Of a stretch of 64,000 bases of DNA, positions 32,003 through 41,815 are shown in pieces. Numbering within the stretch: the first letter of the stretch is position 1; every line of letters starts with the position of its first letter. Source of the DNA: Claveliimonas acetigenes (GTDB lineage: Bacteria; Bacillota; Clostridia; Lachnospirales; Lachnospiraceae); NCBI RefSeq assembly GCF_025567385.1, contig NZ_JAOQJU010000010.1, positions 1 to 64,000 of the forward strand, given 5' to 3'. The notes beneath the pieces are model-generated. The model saw only the letters and a list, made by a program, of their open reading frames with translations, made no database searches and had not been told where the DNA came from. Position numbers and translations under genes: made by a program.

Positions 32003-32521
32003 TTACTGGTTGATTGACTCTTTTACCTTTCCCGCCAAGTCCAAATACCATCTGGAGTAAGTAAGAAGATAAGCCTTAGTTTTTCCCAGCGCTCTCTGGA
32101 CAGTTTTTTTATTCACACTGTGCTTCTGCATAATCTCCTGATAGCTCATCCTTTCAAAATACCGGTCATAGGCAATTTCACGGTACTGGCCCTCTGGGAG
32201 CCCCTCCATTCCGGTTTCCAAAACCATGATCTGGGTACTGGCATCAAAATAAGCAAACAAGGCTTTCTTGTCCTCTTCTGACATCGGCAGTCCCATCAGT
32301 TCTTTTATTTTTCCCACATTCAGGAAGGTAATCTCCCCCTCCTCAATCTCTGCCATAGTAAGCAGGCTTTTTCTCCTGCTCTCAAAATAGCGGCAGTATT
32401 CCCTTAGTTCCGGCAGCCTTCGGATGATTTCTTTGAGCATGATGGCACACTCCGCGTCAGCTTTATGTACATCCCCCATGCGTTTCCATCCAAATCCCCT
32501 CTTTACAGGTTTCTCAGTCAT
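32003..32521 (-). CDS. sigma-region-4-like transcription regulator 1, 172 aa
   Basis: The C-terminal part (REIAYDRYFERMSYQEIMQK, then HSVNKKTVQRALGKTKAYLL) is a helix-turn-helix of sigma-70 region 4 type, as in phage late-gene activators (RinA/ArpU style). The N-terminal part (ECAIMLKEIIRRLPELREYC) is helical. Paired with a similar gene directly upstream. Candidate for switching on structural genes. Start at 32521; the upstream extension overlaps the previous gene. Confidence 0.7.
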   Translation of the reverse strand: MTEKPVKRGFGWKRMGDVHKADAECAIMLKEIIRRLPELREYCRYFESRRKSLLTMAEIEEGEITFLNVGKIKELMGLPMSEEDKKALFAYFDASTQIMVLETGMEGLPEGQYREIAYDRYFERMSYQEIMQKHSVNKKTVQRALGKTKAYLLTYSRWYLDLAGKVKESINQ

Positions 32522-32526
32522 TTTAT

Positions 32527-33180
32527 TTATTCCTTTCTTTCCTTTTCCTGCTGGCATTCCCTCCGCAGATTATCCATGTACCGGCTATACATAGGAAAAC
32601 AGCTGGCATTCTTCAGATGATCGGCTATTGCCTGCAAACATTTTTTCTTTGTCTGACTGATCTGTTTATTATGCAAAGTCCCTTTTTTATAGGCAGCGCA
32701 TATTTGCCGGTAGGTCCTTTTTCTCAAAAAAATCCTTTCAAAAATATCCTGTTCTTTTTTGCTCATCCGCTCCCTCATAGCGGTTTCCACGGTTTCGATC
32801 TTCCAGCAAAGATATGCGTAATCCCTGGCCGTTTCAGCCATTTCCTGTTTCAGCCGCCTGTTCATCTTCTCCACATACCCGCTGTCCAGCAAAGCGGCAA
32901 TCCGCTCCGGGATATTGCTGATATTACTCGTCTGTACCCGCTCGGTATTGTAACCCACACTTACGGCAGACAAATCCCGGATTGCCATTTCCTCTGTATA
33001 CGGGATAACCCCGGCATCAATCAACGCTTTAAGCTGTACCCTGTCATCAAGCATCCTTCCATATGTTTCTGCCAGAAAAAGGGCAGCCTCCTGAAAAAAC
33101 ACTTCTCCCGAATCCTGCTCCGCTTTCGGGTTCTGCCCTGCCTCCTGGTTCTGTCCGGCATTGACCGTTTTGTCATTCAT
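32527..33180 (-). CDS. sigma-region-4-like transcription regulator 2, 217 aa
   Basis: C-terminal third has AMRERMSKKEQDIFERIFLR and KRTYRQICAAYKKGTLHNKQ, a YlxM/sigma-like helix-turn-helix. The centre (EKMNRRLKQEMAETARDYAY) forms a coiled-coil. Like the neighbour it probably binds RNA polymerase or DNA to activate phage genes. Starts at 33180 after AAGGAGG; six bases separate it from the next gene. Confidence 0.65.
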   Translation of the reverse strand: MNDKTVNAGQNQEAGQNPKAEQDSGEVFFQEAALFLAETYGRMLDDRVQLKALIDAGVIPYTEEMAIRDLSAVSVGYNTERVQTSNISNIPERIAALLDSGYVEKMNRRLKQEMAETARDYAYLCWKIETVETAMRERMSKKEQDIFERIFLRKRTYRQICAAYKKGTLHNKQISQTKKKCLQAIADHLKNASCFPMYSRYMDNLRRECQQEKERKE

Positions 33181-33229
33181 CGTCCACCCTCCTTCCGGCA
33201 AAATTCCTGTGTGCTCCATGTTTCCAGTA

Positions 33230-34610
33230 TCAATACAGCCTCGCCTTCACTGCCGCGATCAGCTTTTCCTGTGTGATATCTTTTTGCTCCAGTGCCGCCA
33301 TCACGTCCTCATCTACCGTATCCTTACAGATGATATGGTGGATCGTCACCACATCTGTCTGCCCCTGCCGCCAGAGTCTGGCATTGGTCTGCTGGTAAAG
33401 TTCCAGGCTCCATGTCAGTCCGAACCAGATCAGGATGTGTCCGCCCGACTGGATATTTAATCCATGTCCTGCGCTGGCTGGATGGATAAGGGCTACCTGA
33501 ATATTCCCTCCGTTCCAGTCCCTGATATCTTTGGATTCTTTGATATCCCGCGGCTTGTACCCCATACTTGACAGATGCTCCACAATCCTCTGCCGGTCAT
33601 GCTTGAACCAGTAGGCGACAAGGACAGACTGGCCGTTGGCGGCTTCAATCAGATCCTCCAGTTTTTCCAATTTTCTTTGATGGATCTCCCGCACGGCGCT
33701 GTTCTCGTCATAGACCGCACCGTTTGCCATCTGCAGGAGCTTCCCTGTCAGAGAAGCGGCATTGGCTGCGTCGATATCCGCATCCTTCAAAGGGATGATC
33801 AAATCCTTACGCAGCATATCGTAAAGTTTCCGCTCTTTTTTATCCATCTCCACATAGTGCCAGGCCGGCACACAGTCCGGCATATGGAGGTAATCCATCG
33901 CTTTCATGGAAATCGTAATATCGGCAATCTTCCCATAAATCTGCTCCTCTGCTCCGGGGCGCGGGACATACTGGAATACCACCCCTGTCTGTGGGTTCAT
34001 GCTTCCGGCCTTAAAGTATGCCTCCCGGTATCTGCCGATGAAACGCCCCAGACGTTCCCCACCGTCAAGGATTCCAATCTCCGCCCACAGATCCATAAGT
34101 CCATTGGAAGTTGGCGTACCGGTCAGCCCTATCATACGCTTCACAAACGGACGCACTTTCCGCAGCCACTTGAAACGCTGTGACTGGTGGTTCTTGAACG
34201 AGGAAAGTTCATCAATAATAACGGCGTCAAAATCCCATCGCAACCCATTTTTCTCGTAATATTCTACAAGAAACTTTACATTCTCCCGGTTAATCACATA
34301 AACCATTGCCGGATGGTTCAAAGCGGCTATCCTTGTTTTCTTATCCCCCACAATAACTGACACGTCTATATCTTCCAAATGATCCCATTTCCCTGCTTCA
34401 GCCGGCCATGTGTCCCTTGCCACACGGAGAGGTGCGATCACCAGCGCCTTGGACACTTCACAGTTATCCAGCATCAGGTCCCGGATCGCGGATAAAGTGA
34501 TTACTGTCTTGCTCTCAGCCGAGGCCCATATCCAGAAATAGTCCTGCGATTGGATGAGATTTGATATACTCAATACAATAGCTTTGGTATTCATGCGGTA
34601 TGAACTTCAT
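33230..34610 (-). pseudogene. SNF2-family helicase, frameshifted in the Walker A motif
   Basis: The body is a clear SNF2/DEAD-like helicase: VIIDELSSFKNHQSQRFKWL (motif II), IGLTGTPTSNGLMDLWAEIG (III), NARLWRQGQTDVVTIHHIIC (VI). The true start is the ATG at 34610, which overlaps the TGA of the VRR-NUC gene and gives MKFIPHEYQSYCIEYIKSHP then AGLFLDMGLG. There, seven extra bases (34511-34517) break the GKT loop: MGLG-stop in the first frame, KTVITL in the next. The downstream frame can be read only from an artificial ATG at 34594. Either a recent null mutation or an assembly error. Confidence 0.85.
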
Positions 34611-34996
34611 CGGGCATCATCCCCTTTCCCTGCCTCTGTATCCTTTGCGGGCAGTTCTGCATTTTCAATCTCCGGTACCTGCACCCCAATGCCCGTGGGG
34701 ATCGGCTCCCCCGGATTCCATTCCGCCAGCGCCCTGATTGCCGGCTGTATCTGTTTCATGCTGTCCACACAGAAGACCGGGAAGCCGAGCGCCTCCAGCT
34801 GCTTACGCCGTTTCCTTTGCAGGGGGCGCATCTGTTTTCCCGGTGCTTTCAGTTCCACAAATGCCGCTTTCCCGCTAAAAAAGAGTACCAGACGGTCCGG
34901 TACCCCATTCCTGCTCTGCGATGTGAATTTAAGTGCCTCTCCTCCCGCTTTCCGGACGGCATCAACAAATGCTTTTTCAACTGCTGACTCCCTCAT
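34607..34996 (-). CDS. VRR-NUC domain nuclease
   Basis: 129 residues. MRESAVEKAFVDAVRKAGGE, then NGVPDRLVLFFSGKAAFVEL (catalytic Asp and ExK), then KAPGKQMRPLQRKRRKQLEA match the VRR-NUC family of Holliday-junction-like nucleases found beside SNF2 helicases in Firmicute phages. The extended C-terminus (AWN...) is divergent. The TGA overlaps the helicase ATG, supporting translational coupling. Confidence 0.9.
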   Translation of the reverse strand: MRESAVEKAFVDAVRKAGGEALKFTSQSRNGVPDRLVLFFSGKAAFVELKAPGKQMRPLQRKRRKQLEALGFPVFCVDSMKQIQPAIRALAEWNPGEPIPTGIGVQVPEIENAELPAKDTEAGKGDDAR

Positions 34997-35194
34997 TTAT
35001 CTCCCGCCTTTCCAATACGGGCACCATCTGCCCTCCGGTCGCTGCTCATAATCCGGGTGGCTGTAGTTTTTGCATCCATTCGCGCTTTCTACCGGGTCCC
35101 AGCCGCACCAGTAACGGCAGTTTTCACAGCACTGGTCGTCCACATACACTTCCCTCTCACGGATAATCTCATCATTTCTGTTCCATCCCGCCAT
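34997..35194 (-). CDS. small zinc-binding protein, 65 aa
   Basis: MAGWNRNDEIIREREVYVDD, then QCCENCRYWCGWDPVESANG and a final CPYWKGG, with CxxC and C residues arranged as a zinc-binding ribbon. Similar small proteins in Firmicute phages carry a CENCRYW motif. Function unknown. The ATG overlaps the TAA of the DUF932 gene. A longer ORF to 35245 has no ribosome site. Confidence 0.7.
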   Translation of the reverse strand: MAGWNRNDEIIREREVYVDDQCCENCRYWCGWDPVESANGCKNYSHPDYEQRPEGRWCPYWKGGR

Positions 35195-36261
35195 TATCCG
35201 TTCAGCTCCTTCCACTGCTGCCCCGTCATCGTTGCTACCTGCCACCCGATGCCCTCCAGCGCAGTCGCCCGGTCGTAAGACTCTACCTCCTGGCTTGCCC
35301 GCGTGATGGCATTGGATAAACCGTACTGTGAGAGGTCACCGCCGGAAATCAGATACTGCAGGATACTGTCCTGCTCGTCCTGGTTCAGCCCATAGCTGCG
35401 GCCGGTAAGTTCCACCACCTCCGGCACCTTTCCTGTAATCGGCACATCGGCCGCCTCTTTTAATCTGCCCACTACCTGTGCAAAACGGCTCTCTTCAATC
35501 GCCGCAGCCGTCACATCCCGGAGTTTCAGAAGAAACGCCTTGTCTTCCGCCTCAATAGTCTCATCCGAATAAATGTGAAAGCTGTCCTCTAACGCTTTGG
35601 CAGTCCTTCCCACATGGTTCTTCCGTTCGCCCATGTCATTGACTATCATTCCGTTCGTACACACAAGGCGGTAGACCAGCGGCTGTACGGAAACGGAACC
35701 AAGGCCGACCTCTGAGTTTGAGATCACCACGCCGGCCTGTACATAGTCTCCCGGAGCAACCGCCATCTCCAATCGGTGATTCACGATTTTTAAATACAGA
35801 CGGTTCTCCGTCACCTCACAGGAAACCACTTCATACTGTTCCTGCCCGGCAAATAACGGAAGGACTGCCGTGGCGATATCCATATTGTCAATACGGCGGT
35901 ACCGTTCCGAAAGGAGCGCCCTTGCCACCGAACCGCTGCCGTAATCCATGGAGCGGATCATATAGCTGCCCGTCTTATCCGCAAACCATGCGTTCACGTT
36001 CTCTGCCAGCAGTTCCGGTTTCTGCGCCGACATCATGTCATAATACTTTGCCGGGATGCCAAGTGCCGATGCCACCTGCCTGTGGAAAAGTTGGCTGGTA
36101 TCAAAGACCTCCTGCTGCCCGGAAACTGCATGGTTGATCTCAAATGTCCGGCCGTCATCCCTGAGACGGAATGCCTCGGCCGGCCCGATATAATCCCTCT
36201 TCGCCCTGCTCTGACGGTCCAGTTCCGCCATGACTTCTTTTAAACTTCTGCCTGTTTTCAT
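35194..36261 (-). CDS. DUF932 protein, 355 aa
   Basis: Matches the DUF932/TIGR03299 phage-plasmid family: GIPAKYYDMMSAQKPELLAE, SERYRRIDNMDIATAVLPLF, LVYRLVCTNGMIVNDMGERK and DQDEQDSILQYL-like stretch (residues ~300). Function unknown, but it is consistently found in phage DNA metabolism operons. Upstream of VRR-NUC and SNF2. ATG at 36261 follows GGAGG. Confidence 0.85.
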   Translation of the reverse strand: MKTGRSLKEVMAELDRQSRAKRDYIGPAEAFRLRDDGRTFEINHAVSGQQEVFDTSQLFHRQVASALGIPAKYYDMMSAQKPELLAENVNAWFADKTGSYMIRSMDYGSGSVARALLSERYRRIDNMDIATAVLPLFAGQEQYEVVSCEVTENRLYLKIVNHRLEMAVAPGDYVQAGVVISNSEVGLGSVSVQPLVYRLVCTNGMIVNDMGERKNHVGRTAKALEDSFHIYSDETIEAEDKAFLLKLRDVTAAAIEESRFAQVVGRLKEAADVPITGKVPEVVELTGRSYGLNQDEQDSILQYLISGGDLSQYGLSNAITRASQEVESYDRATALEGIGWQVATMTGQQWKELNG

Positions 36262-36279
36262 AAAATCCTCCTTCCGATG

Positions 36280-36681
36280 TCAGACTTTTTCCGCTGATTT
36301 GCTGACCTTATCAGCACCGCCCGCTGCCATTCCCATCTCCTTCAGACGTTTTTGGTGCTTCTTTCTGATTATTTCTTTTGCCTTATCCAAAGCATGGGAT
36401 CGCATCGTGCGGATCAGCCTGTCCCCGTCAATGTCTGTCAACGTCCCATACCAGGCAGAATGGAAAAACACCTCAAGTTCCACCTTTTCCATGTTCAAGC
36501 GTACCTGCTTTTCCCCCGTAGGGCGGGAAAACAACTGGAGCAGAATCCTTTCGTAATCCCGTACCGCCTGTTTCACAATAGCGGTGACCAGGTTCTCATA
36601 GCACTCCTCCATACTGCCGGAAGCACCTCCCGGCAGTGTTCCTCCTGCAATGCAGCCCTCAGTCTTCCCATTCATCCTCAC
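36280..36681 (-). CDS. hypothetical protein in replication operon, 133 aa
   Basis: Contains ECYENLVTAIVKQAVRDYER (helical), then LEVFFHSAWYGTLTDIDGDR and a basic end (RKKHQKRLKEMG). Resembles small helical proteins in Firmicute phage replication operons, but I cannot name a family. The N-terminal 20 residues are Gly-rich and the real start may be the ATG near 36612, since MEECYENL begins there. It overlaps the next gene by 23 bases. Confidence 0.6.
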   Translation of the reverse strand: MRMNGKTEGCIAGGTLPGGASGSMEECYENLVTAIVKQAVRDYERILLQLFSRPTGEKQVRLNMEKVELEVFFHSAWYGTLTDIDGDRLIRTMRSHALDKAKEIIRKKHQKRLKEMGMAAGGADKVSKSAEKV

Positions 36682-37060
36682 CCTCCTCCGGTACGGAATT
36701 ACCTGACAGGAAGTTTTTCATGCACTCCCCATCATACCGCTCTAATTCCGCTGCCGCCGTTTCCATATATCCGTCTGCAGCATCAAACACACCCAGTCTG
36801 CCCAGCACCTTTTTATATTTTTCCAACAGATTTGTCCTGCCATTTTTGACCAGACATTTCAGGCATTCTTGCTGTCCTTTCCGGTTCCTGCTCTTATTTT
36901 TATAAAACGGGCAGTCCCGTTCCCCAAAACTGTTATCCATAAGGGCAATGCATCTTCCTTCCTGCCACGCATGGCAGTCCGGGTGCGCCCCACAGACAGG
37001 AAACTGCTCCCTTTCCTCCCGGATTTTCTCCTCACTTTTTGGTCTTCCTGCTTTTGCCAT
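36659..37060 (-). CDS. hypothetical Cys-rich protein, 133 aa
   Basis: MAKAGRPKSEEKIREEREQF, then CGAHPDCHAWQEGRCIALMD with NSFGERDCPFYKNKS; a metal-binding pattern of five Cys and two His between residues 24 and 55. The rest is helical with GRLGVFDAADGYMETAAAEL. The start at 37060 has AAGGAGG six bases upstream. Not recognised. Confidence 0.65.
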   Translation of the reverse strand: MAKAGRPKSEEKIREEREQFPVCGAHPDCHAWQEGRCIALMDNSFGERDCPFYKNKSRNRKGQQECLKCLVKNGRTNLLEKYKKVLGRLGVFDAADGYMETAAAELERYDGECMKNFLSGNSVPEEGEDEWED

Positions 37061-37108
37061 CGTCACCCTCCTTTAGAATCCAATCAATACGGAACGGATA
37101 TGCTTCCT

Positions 37109-37447
37109 TCACAATTCCCGGCTGCATATCCGCCAGATATTGTCTGCTGCCTTTTGCAGTTTCTTACGGTCAAGCCTCTGGGCATGGAGCAGTTCTTCCA
37201 GGGTTTCCGCCTCCTCCTTAATATCGCTCAGCACGGACCGCTGGTGCTCCCCCTGCCGTTCCAGTTCTTTTTCATGCTCCTTGTCCGCAAGTTCAAATTC
37301 TGCTTCCATCTCCCCGATATCCGCAAGGTGTTCTTCCAAATAATGCCGGATATCATTGCCAGCACAATCCCCTACAATATCAAGAATGTCACGGATGCCG
37401 AACACAGCCACATTTCTCCCGTCTTTGACTGATAATACATGAGCCAT
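37109..37447 (-). CDS. hypothetical coiled-coil protein, 112 aa
   Basis: N-terminal MAHVLSVKDGRNVAVFGIRD is followed by a long acidic coiled-coil region (EEHLADIGEMEAEFELADKE) and a helical end with KLQKAADNIWRICS. Probably an adaptor protein in the replication complex; no family recognised. Lies ten bases after the DNA polymerase stop in transcription order. Confidence 0.65.
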   Translation of the reverse strand: MAHVLSVKDGRNVAVFGIRDILDIVGDCAGNDIRHYLEEHLADIGEMEAEFELADKEHEKELERQGEHQRSVLSDIKEEAETLEELLHAQRLDRKKLQKAADNIWRICSREL

Positions 37448-37457
37448 TTTTCCACCT

Positions 37458-39486
37458 CTAATCCTTGAAATAATAAGAAGGCGCTTCGTAACCGGCAGCG
37501 TCCAAAGGGCAGTCCGGGCACCACAGAGGGTTTTCTGCCATCAGCCGGCAGACCTCGTCCACCTTGTATCTTCCAACCGGCGCCTCAATGATCACTTCAT
37601 CGTGTACATGGCCGACAATCTCAAACCCAGCCTGTTCCAGCCGCCGCATGGCTTCCGCAAGGATGTCCCTCGCTGTTGCCTGTGTACAGTTTTCCACCAT
37701 ACGGCCTCCGTAGCTCTCCTGCCTCGCCCAGTTATTGTTTGCGCCCATCCCCTCAAAGGTCAGGCTCATCCTCCCAAACCTGTTAGGCTGGAGCCTCGGT
37801 TTCAGATAAGCCAGCTTCNNNNNNNNNNNNNNNNNNNNNNNNNNNNNNNNNNNNNNNNNNNNNNNNNNNNNNNNNNNNNNNNNNNNNNNNNNNNNNNNNN
37901 NNNNNNNNNNNNNNNNNNNNNNNNNNNNNNNNNNNNNNNNNNNNNNNNNNNNNNNNNNNNNNNNNNNNNNNNNNNNNNNNNNNNNNNNNNNNNNNNNNNN
38001 NNNNNNNNNNNNNNNNNNNNNNNNNNNNNNNNNNNNNNNNNNNNNNNNNNNNNNNNNNNNNNNNNNNNNNNNNNNNNNNNNNNNNNNNNNNNNNNNNNNN
38101 NNNNNNNNNGCACGCCAGTTCCGCAACCTTCCCTTTCTGCCTCAGTTCCCCATTGACCCCATGCTTTACTACGGGCACGCCGAACATCTGTGATGCCGAT
38201 GCGCAGTATATGTCCTCCCCATTACGGAAAGCATCCAGCCGCCACTGCTCCCCGGCCAGCCATGCCAGCACCCTCGCCTCAATGGCGGAAAAGTCAGCAA
38301 CAATAAACTCGTACCCCTCCTTCGGAACCAGCATCGTCCGGATCAACTGCGAAAGAATATCGGGTGCATTCCCATAGATGGATTCCAAAAGTTCAAACTC
38401 CCCCATTTTTACAAGCTCCCTGGCTTCATCCAGTGTGCTGATCTCATTTCTCACAAGATTCTGCAGCTGGATCAGACGGCCAGCCCACCGGTTTGTCTTT
38501 GCGGCCCCATTGAACTGGAACAGCCCCCTTGCCCTTCCGTCCTCACAGACGCACCGCTGTGCAGCCTGGTACTTTTTCACACTGGACTTTGCCATCTGGA
38601 GCCGGAGTTTCAGCATATCCAGCGCCTCCTGGTCGCAGCCATTCTTATCAAGGTCTGTGATCATTGCCGCCACATCCTTTTTCCCAAGGCTCTCCACCGG
38701 AATCCCCCGTCCCTCAAGCCAGTTCTTCAGCTGTGAGACGCTGTTCGGGTTCTCAAGGCCGGTCAGCTCATATGCCCTTTTGCCCATTTCATCCGACAGA
38801 ATCAGGTCACAGGCAATTGCCATCTCCACCAGTTCCGTATCAATCTGCACTCCCCGGTCATTGATCCTCTGGTCCATATGGTAATAGTCCCACTCCTGAT
38901 CCGGCATCGGGAATGCCTCCAGCCGTTTTCGGATGTCACGCTCCGTCCGTACATCCTGCAGGCAGTAATCCTTAAACTTCTGCCATCCTTCCGGATCATG
39001 CTCCGGCAGGTTCCTTGTCCTGCCGCCGTTGGCCTTAGTCGGCTTACATGGGACGGAAAAATATTTGATCAGGTTCTCTCCTGCCCTGTCCTTCTGCTGT
39101 CCGGTCTTTAATACCTTTGCCGCATTCTTCAGCGCCAGCGGCAACGAAAGAGAGGCGGCGTGTACCATGGAACACCTCCAGGAATCCGGGTCCAGTACCC
39201 GCCCAAGGTAATGCCCGATACAGGTCCGTTCAAACTGTGCGTTCCATGCAGCTTTGATGATATCCGGATCATCAACGGCATCCAGGACTTCCTGCGGGAT
39301 GCTTTCCCCGCAGGCCATATCCACAATTTTTACCTCTTCATCATCAAAAGCGTAAGCAAACAGAAGGATATGGAAATCACCCTCCACATATTTGTAGACG
39401 CCACATTTGGTGAGGTCTACATTAGAAAATGTTTCTATATCGATCCCAAGTACCTTTGGCTTTTCCCCCGATGTTCTTTCACTCAT
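37458..39486 (-). CDS. DNA polymerase I family (phage PolA), interrupted by a scaffold gap
   Basis: The upstream part has a 3'-5' exonuclease region (LGIDIETFSNVDLTKCGVYK) and polymerase motif A (FIVADFSAIEARVLAWLAGE). The downstream part has motif C HDEVIIEAP (residues near 160 of that fragment) and GANNNWARQESYGGRMVENC. Reading frames on either side of the N-run (37819-38109) differ, which only shows that the N-run length is an estimate. One intact polymerase gene is the simplest reading; roughly the finger domain is hidden. Confidence 0.9.
37819..38109. other. scaffold gap (291 N) in DNA polymerase
   Basis: Run of 291 undetermined bases inside the polymerase gene. Frames on the two sides are not in register, so the true length is not 291. 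Confidence 0.99.
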
Positions 39487-39567
39487 TCAATCACCTCCGC
39501 CGCATGTAAAAAGGGAGGGAAGGATTCCTCCCGCCCTCCCATGTGTCCCATCTGTCTCATCAAAGGG

Positions 39568-40149
39568 TCAGCTCAAGTAATCCGGCGTGTCATCCCCAAG
39601 GACATCCCCACCGTCATCCTCCAAAGCATCAAAGTCCGCATCCGCTGAAGCCTTCCCTGACAGGCGTTCCCCATCTTTCACAAACTGGATATTCCCAAGC
39701 CCCGCCGCAACGCCACGGTTTCCGTTCGCATTGAATGCGTAGAAATTTACGGATACGTTGCAGTAACAGCCGGAATACACCATCATCGGGTCTGTGACCG
39801 GCTGCACCCTGCGGTCAACCACCTGCGGGGCATCCTTGCTGGTGGCATTGAGGAAATAGCAGTCCTGATAATTCTCATCATCCGAGCGGTCGATATCACC
39901 GTCACGGAGCGGAAGTTTCAGGTTCGGCGGGATCTTGCCGCTCCATTTGCGGGTCTTCCCGTCCTCCTTCGCCGCCTCCACAGCTTTCTGGATCTTAGCG
40001 ATGGTCTTTTTATCCGACTTTGGAATCACGCAGGATACGGAATACTTTTCTTCCCCTCCATTAATTGATTTCGCTTCCCAGATGTTCGCAAAGGAAATGC
40101 GGCACGGGATGATCACTTTTGTTGCGCTGAAATTCTTCTGGTTTGCCAT
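39568..40149 (-). CDS. DUF2815 protein (probable single-stranded DNA binding)
   Basis: 193 residues. MANQKNFSATKVIIPCRISF, ANIWEAKSINGGEEKYSVSC and VVDRRVQPVTDPMMVYSGCY then VSVNFYAFNANGNRGVAAGL are family features of DUF2815, an OB-fold protein that accompanies phage PolA and DUF2800. An acidic C-terminal tail (DALEDDGGDVLGDDTPDYLS), as in SSB proteins, would contact partner enzymes. A 100-bp gap precedes it. Confidence 0.9.
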   Translation of the reverse strand: MANQKNFSATKVIIPCRISFANIWEAKSINGGEEKYSVSCVIPKSDKKTIAKIQKAVEAAKEDGKTRKWSGKIPPNLKLPLRDGDIDRSDDENYQDCYFLNATSKDAPQVVDRRVQPVTDPMMVYSGCYCNVSVNFYAFNANGNRGVAAGLGNIQFVKDGERLSGKASADADFDALEDDGGDVLGDDTPDYLS

Positions 40150-40260
40150 AAATGTTTCCCTCCATAATCATTTTTTCTGCTATAAAAGGACGTACAGGAC
40201 CGGCGAATAAATATGCGCCCCGGATAATTTGTGTGTCTTTGGTGTGCGGACTGGAACCCA

Positions 40261-41556
40261 CTATTCCAATGCCTCAAATTCATCCCCGGCACTGCTTACG
40301 TCCACTGCCGGCCTTGGGTCGCTCTCCGGGACAAGCGCCAGCTTTCCGGGAGGCTTGGCCACATACTTTCCAAGGATCTGTGCAAACTTCTTTCTGCCCA
40401 TCATCTTCTCAAACTCCGTAAGGGTCAGAAGCTCCTGCTTATAGATATCCGTATAACCCTGTTCCTCCGCGGCTTTTATGACTGCTTTTGTGTCAGTAAA
40501 TACCCGCTTGGTCCTGCCTTCCACCACTTTATAACCGTCCACCGCCACACCATGGTTGATCGCCTCCCCGGATATAAAAGCAAAAACAGACTCTATCCAG
40601 GACGAGATACGGTTCAGGGTTGGCAGGACCGCTACCAGTTCCGGGAAACTCACCAGCCCCGGCGCTTTAAATACGGGTGCGGATTCATCCGGATTATAAG
40701 GTGCTGTGACATCTGTTTCTTCTGCTGTATCAGCCAGGATGCCGTCATCCAGATCGAGAAACTCTTCCCTGGCAAGCGATAACGCCGCGTCCATACAAGC
40801 CCTGCAGACATGTTTTGCCCTGCAGTAATGGCACCATTCTCCTGGATTCTGTTCTCCTTTTCCCTCAAAAGCCATTTTCGCAACGGGTTTCAGCTCTTCG
40901 CCCCATGCCAGCAGTTCTTCTTTGCTGCAAGTGAATGTGGAGATATTTTCTATCCTCGGCTGCACAATCGTCATGGAAACTTCCTCTACATCAAAGACAT
41001 AGTCATAAGCATTTAATGCCCCGCAGCCATACAGCATCAGCTGGCTGTTCCTTTCCGCATCCACATGATGATAGCCGTTCTTGTAATCAATAACGTGCAG
41101 TTTACCTTCCGCGGCAATCAGGCAGTCCCCTGTACCGAATCCTTCCGGCACGATATTAGAGAAGTCAAGCCGCTCCTCCACCAGGACCATAGGGTTCAGC
41201 CCCTCCCGTTTCAATTTTTCAACCTGCTCCATGACAAACTGCCTGTAAATTTCCGCATATCCCAGAACTTCTTCCGTATAGAAATCTGACTGCGGCATCT
41301 GGACACGCTCGTGGAGATCCTTTCTGACAAGGTACTCACAATACTCGTGTACCGCTGTCCCCTCCTCAGCATAGACGGATGATGCATTTGGGAACTGGTC
41401 TTCCAGCCGGGCGGATGGTGTGCAGTGCCTCCATCGCTCTGAACCGGATGCTGTGAGCAGGGCATGTTTCCGCGATGCATGGTCCAGCACGGGGCCGTCC
41501 CACCTGTGTCCTGCAAAGTCCTGAGCCCTGACTGGTTTTACTTCTTTCTTACTCAT
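40261..41556 (-). CDS. DUF2800 protein (PD-(D/E)XK nuclease-like)
   Basis: 431 residues. HALLTASGSERWRHCTPSAR, EGTAVHEYCEYLVRKDL, DCLIAAEGKLHVIDYKNGYH (D-x-K nuclease core) and GEWCHYCRAKHVCRACMD (Fe-S or zinc Cys) match the DUF2800 family, RecB-like nucleases of Firmicute phages. It likely processes DNA ends during recombination-dependent replication. ATG at 41556 overlaps the stop of the interrupted HNH gene (ATGA). Confidence 0.9.
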   Translation of the reverse strand: MSKKEVKPVRAQDFAGHRWDGPVLDHASRKHALLTASGSERWRHCTPSARLEDQFPNASSVYAEEGTAVHEYCEYLVRKDLHERVQMPQSDFYTEEVLGYAEIYRQFVMEQVEKLKREGLNPMVLVEERLDFSNIVPEGFGTGDCLIAAEGKLHVIDYKNGYHHVDAERNSQLMLYGCGALNAYDYVFDVEEVSMTIVQPRIENISTFTCSKEELLAWGEELKPVAKMAFEGKGEQNPGEWCHYCRAKHVCRACMDAALSLAREEFLDLDDGILADTAEETDVTAPYNPDESAPVFKAPGLVSFPELVAVLPTLNRISSWIESVFAFISGEAINHGVAVDGYKVVEGRTKRVFTDTKAVIKAAEEQGYTDIYKQELLTLTEFEKMMGRKKFAQILGKYVAKPPGKLALVPESDPRPAVDVSSAGDEFEALE

Positions 41557-41815
41557 ATTACATTTGGTCCCTCCCTGCCTGTGTATTCTTCATAAGCCCT
41601 GTTATATGCTCTTGCCGCGTCCTCTTGCGTGGTGAAATATCCGAGCGTTTTCCTCTTTCCATTTATGGTCAGTCTCGCTGTCCACTTTCCACATTTGTGC
41701 ATCGTTACCCCACGGAATCTGGATCTTGAATTTTCAGGCTTTAAATGGCGTGGATGTATATTAAAAAAGTGGACAAGTGAAGTATAATAATAGACAAACC
41801 AAAAGGAGTGATCGC

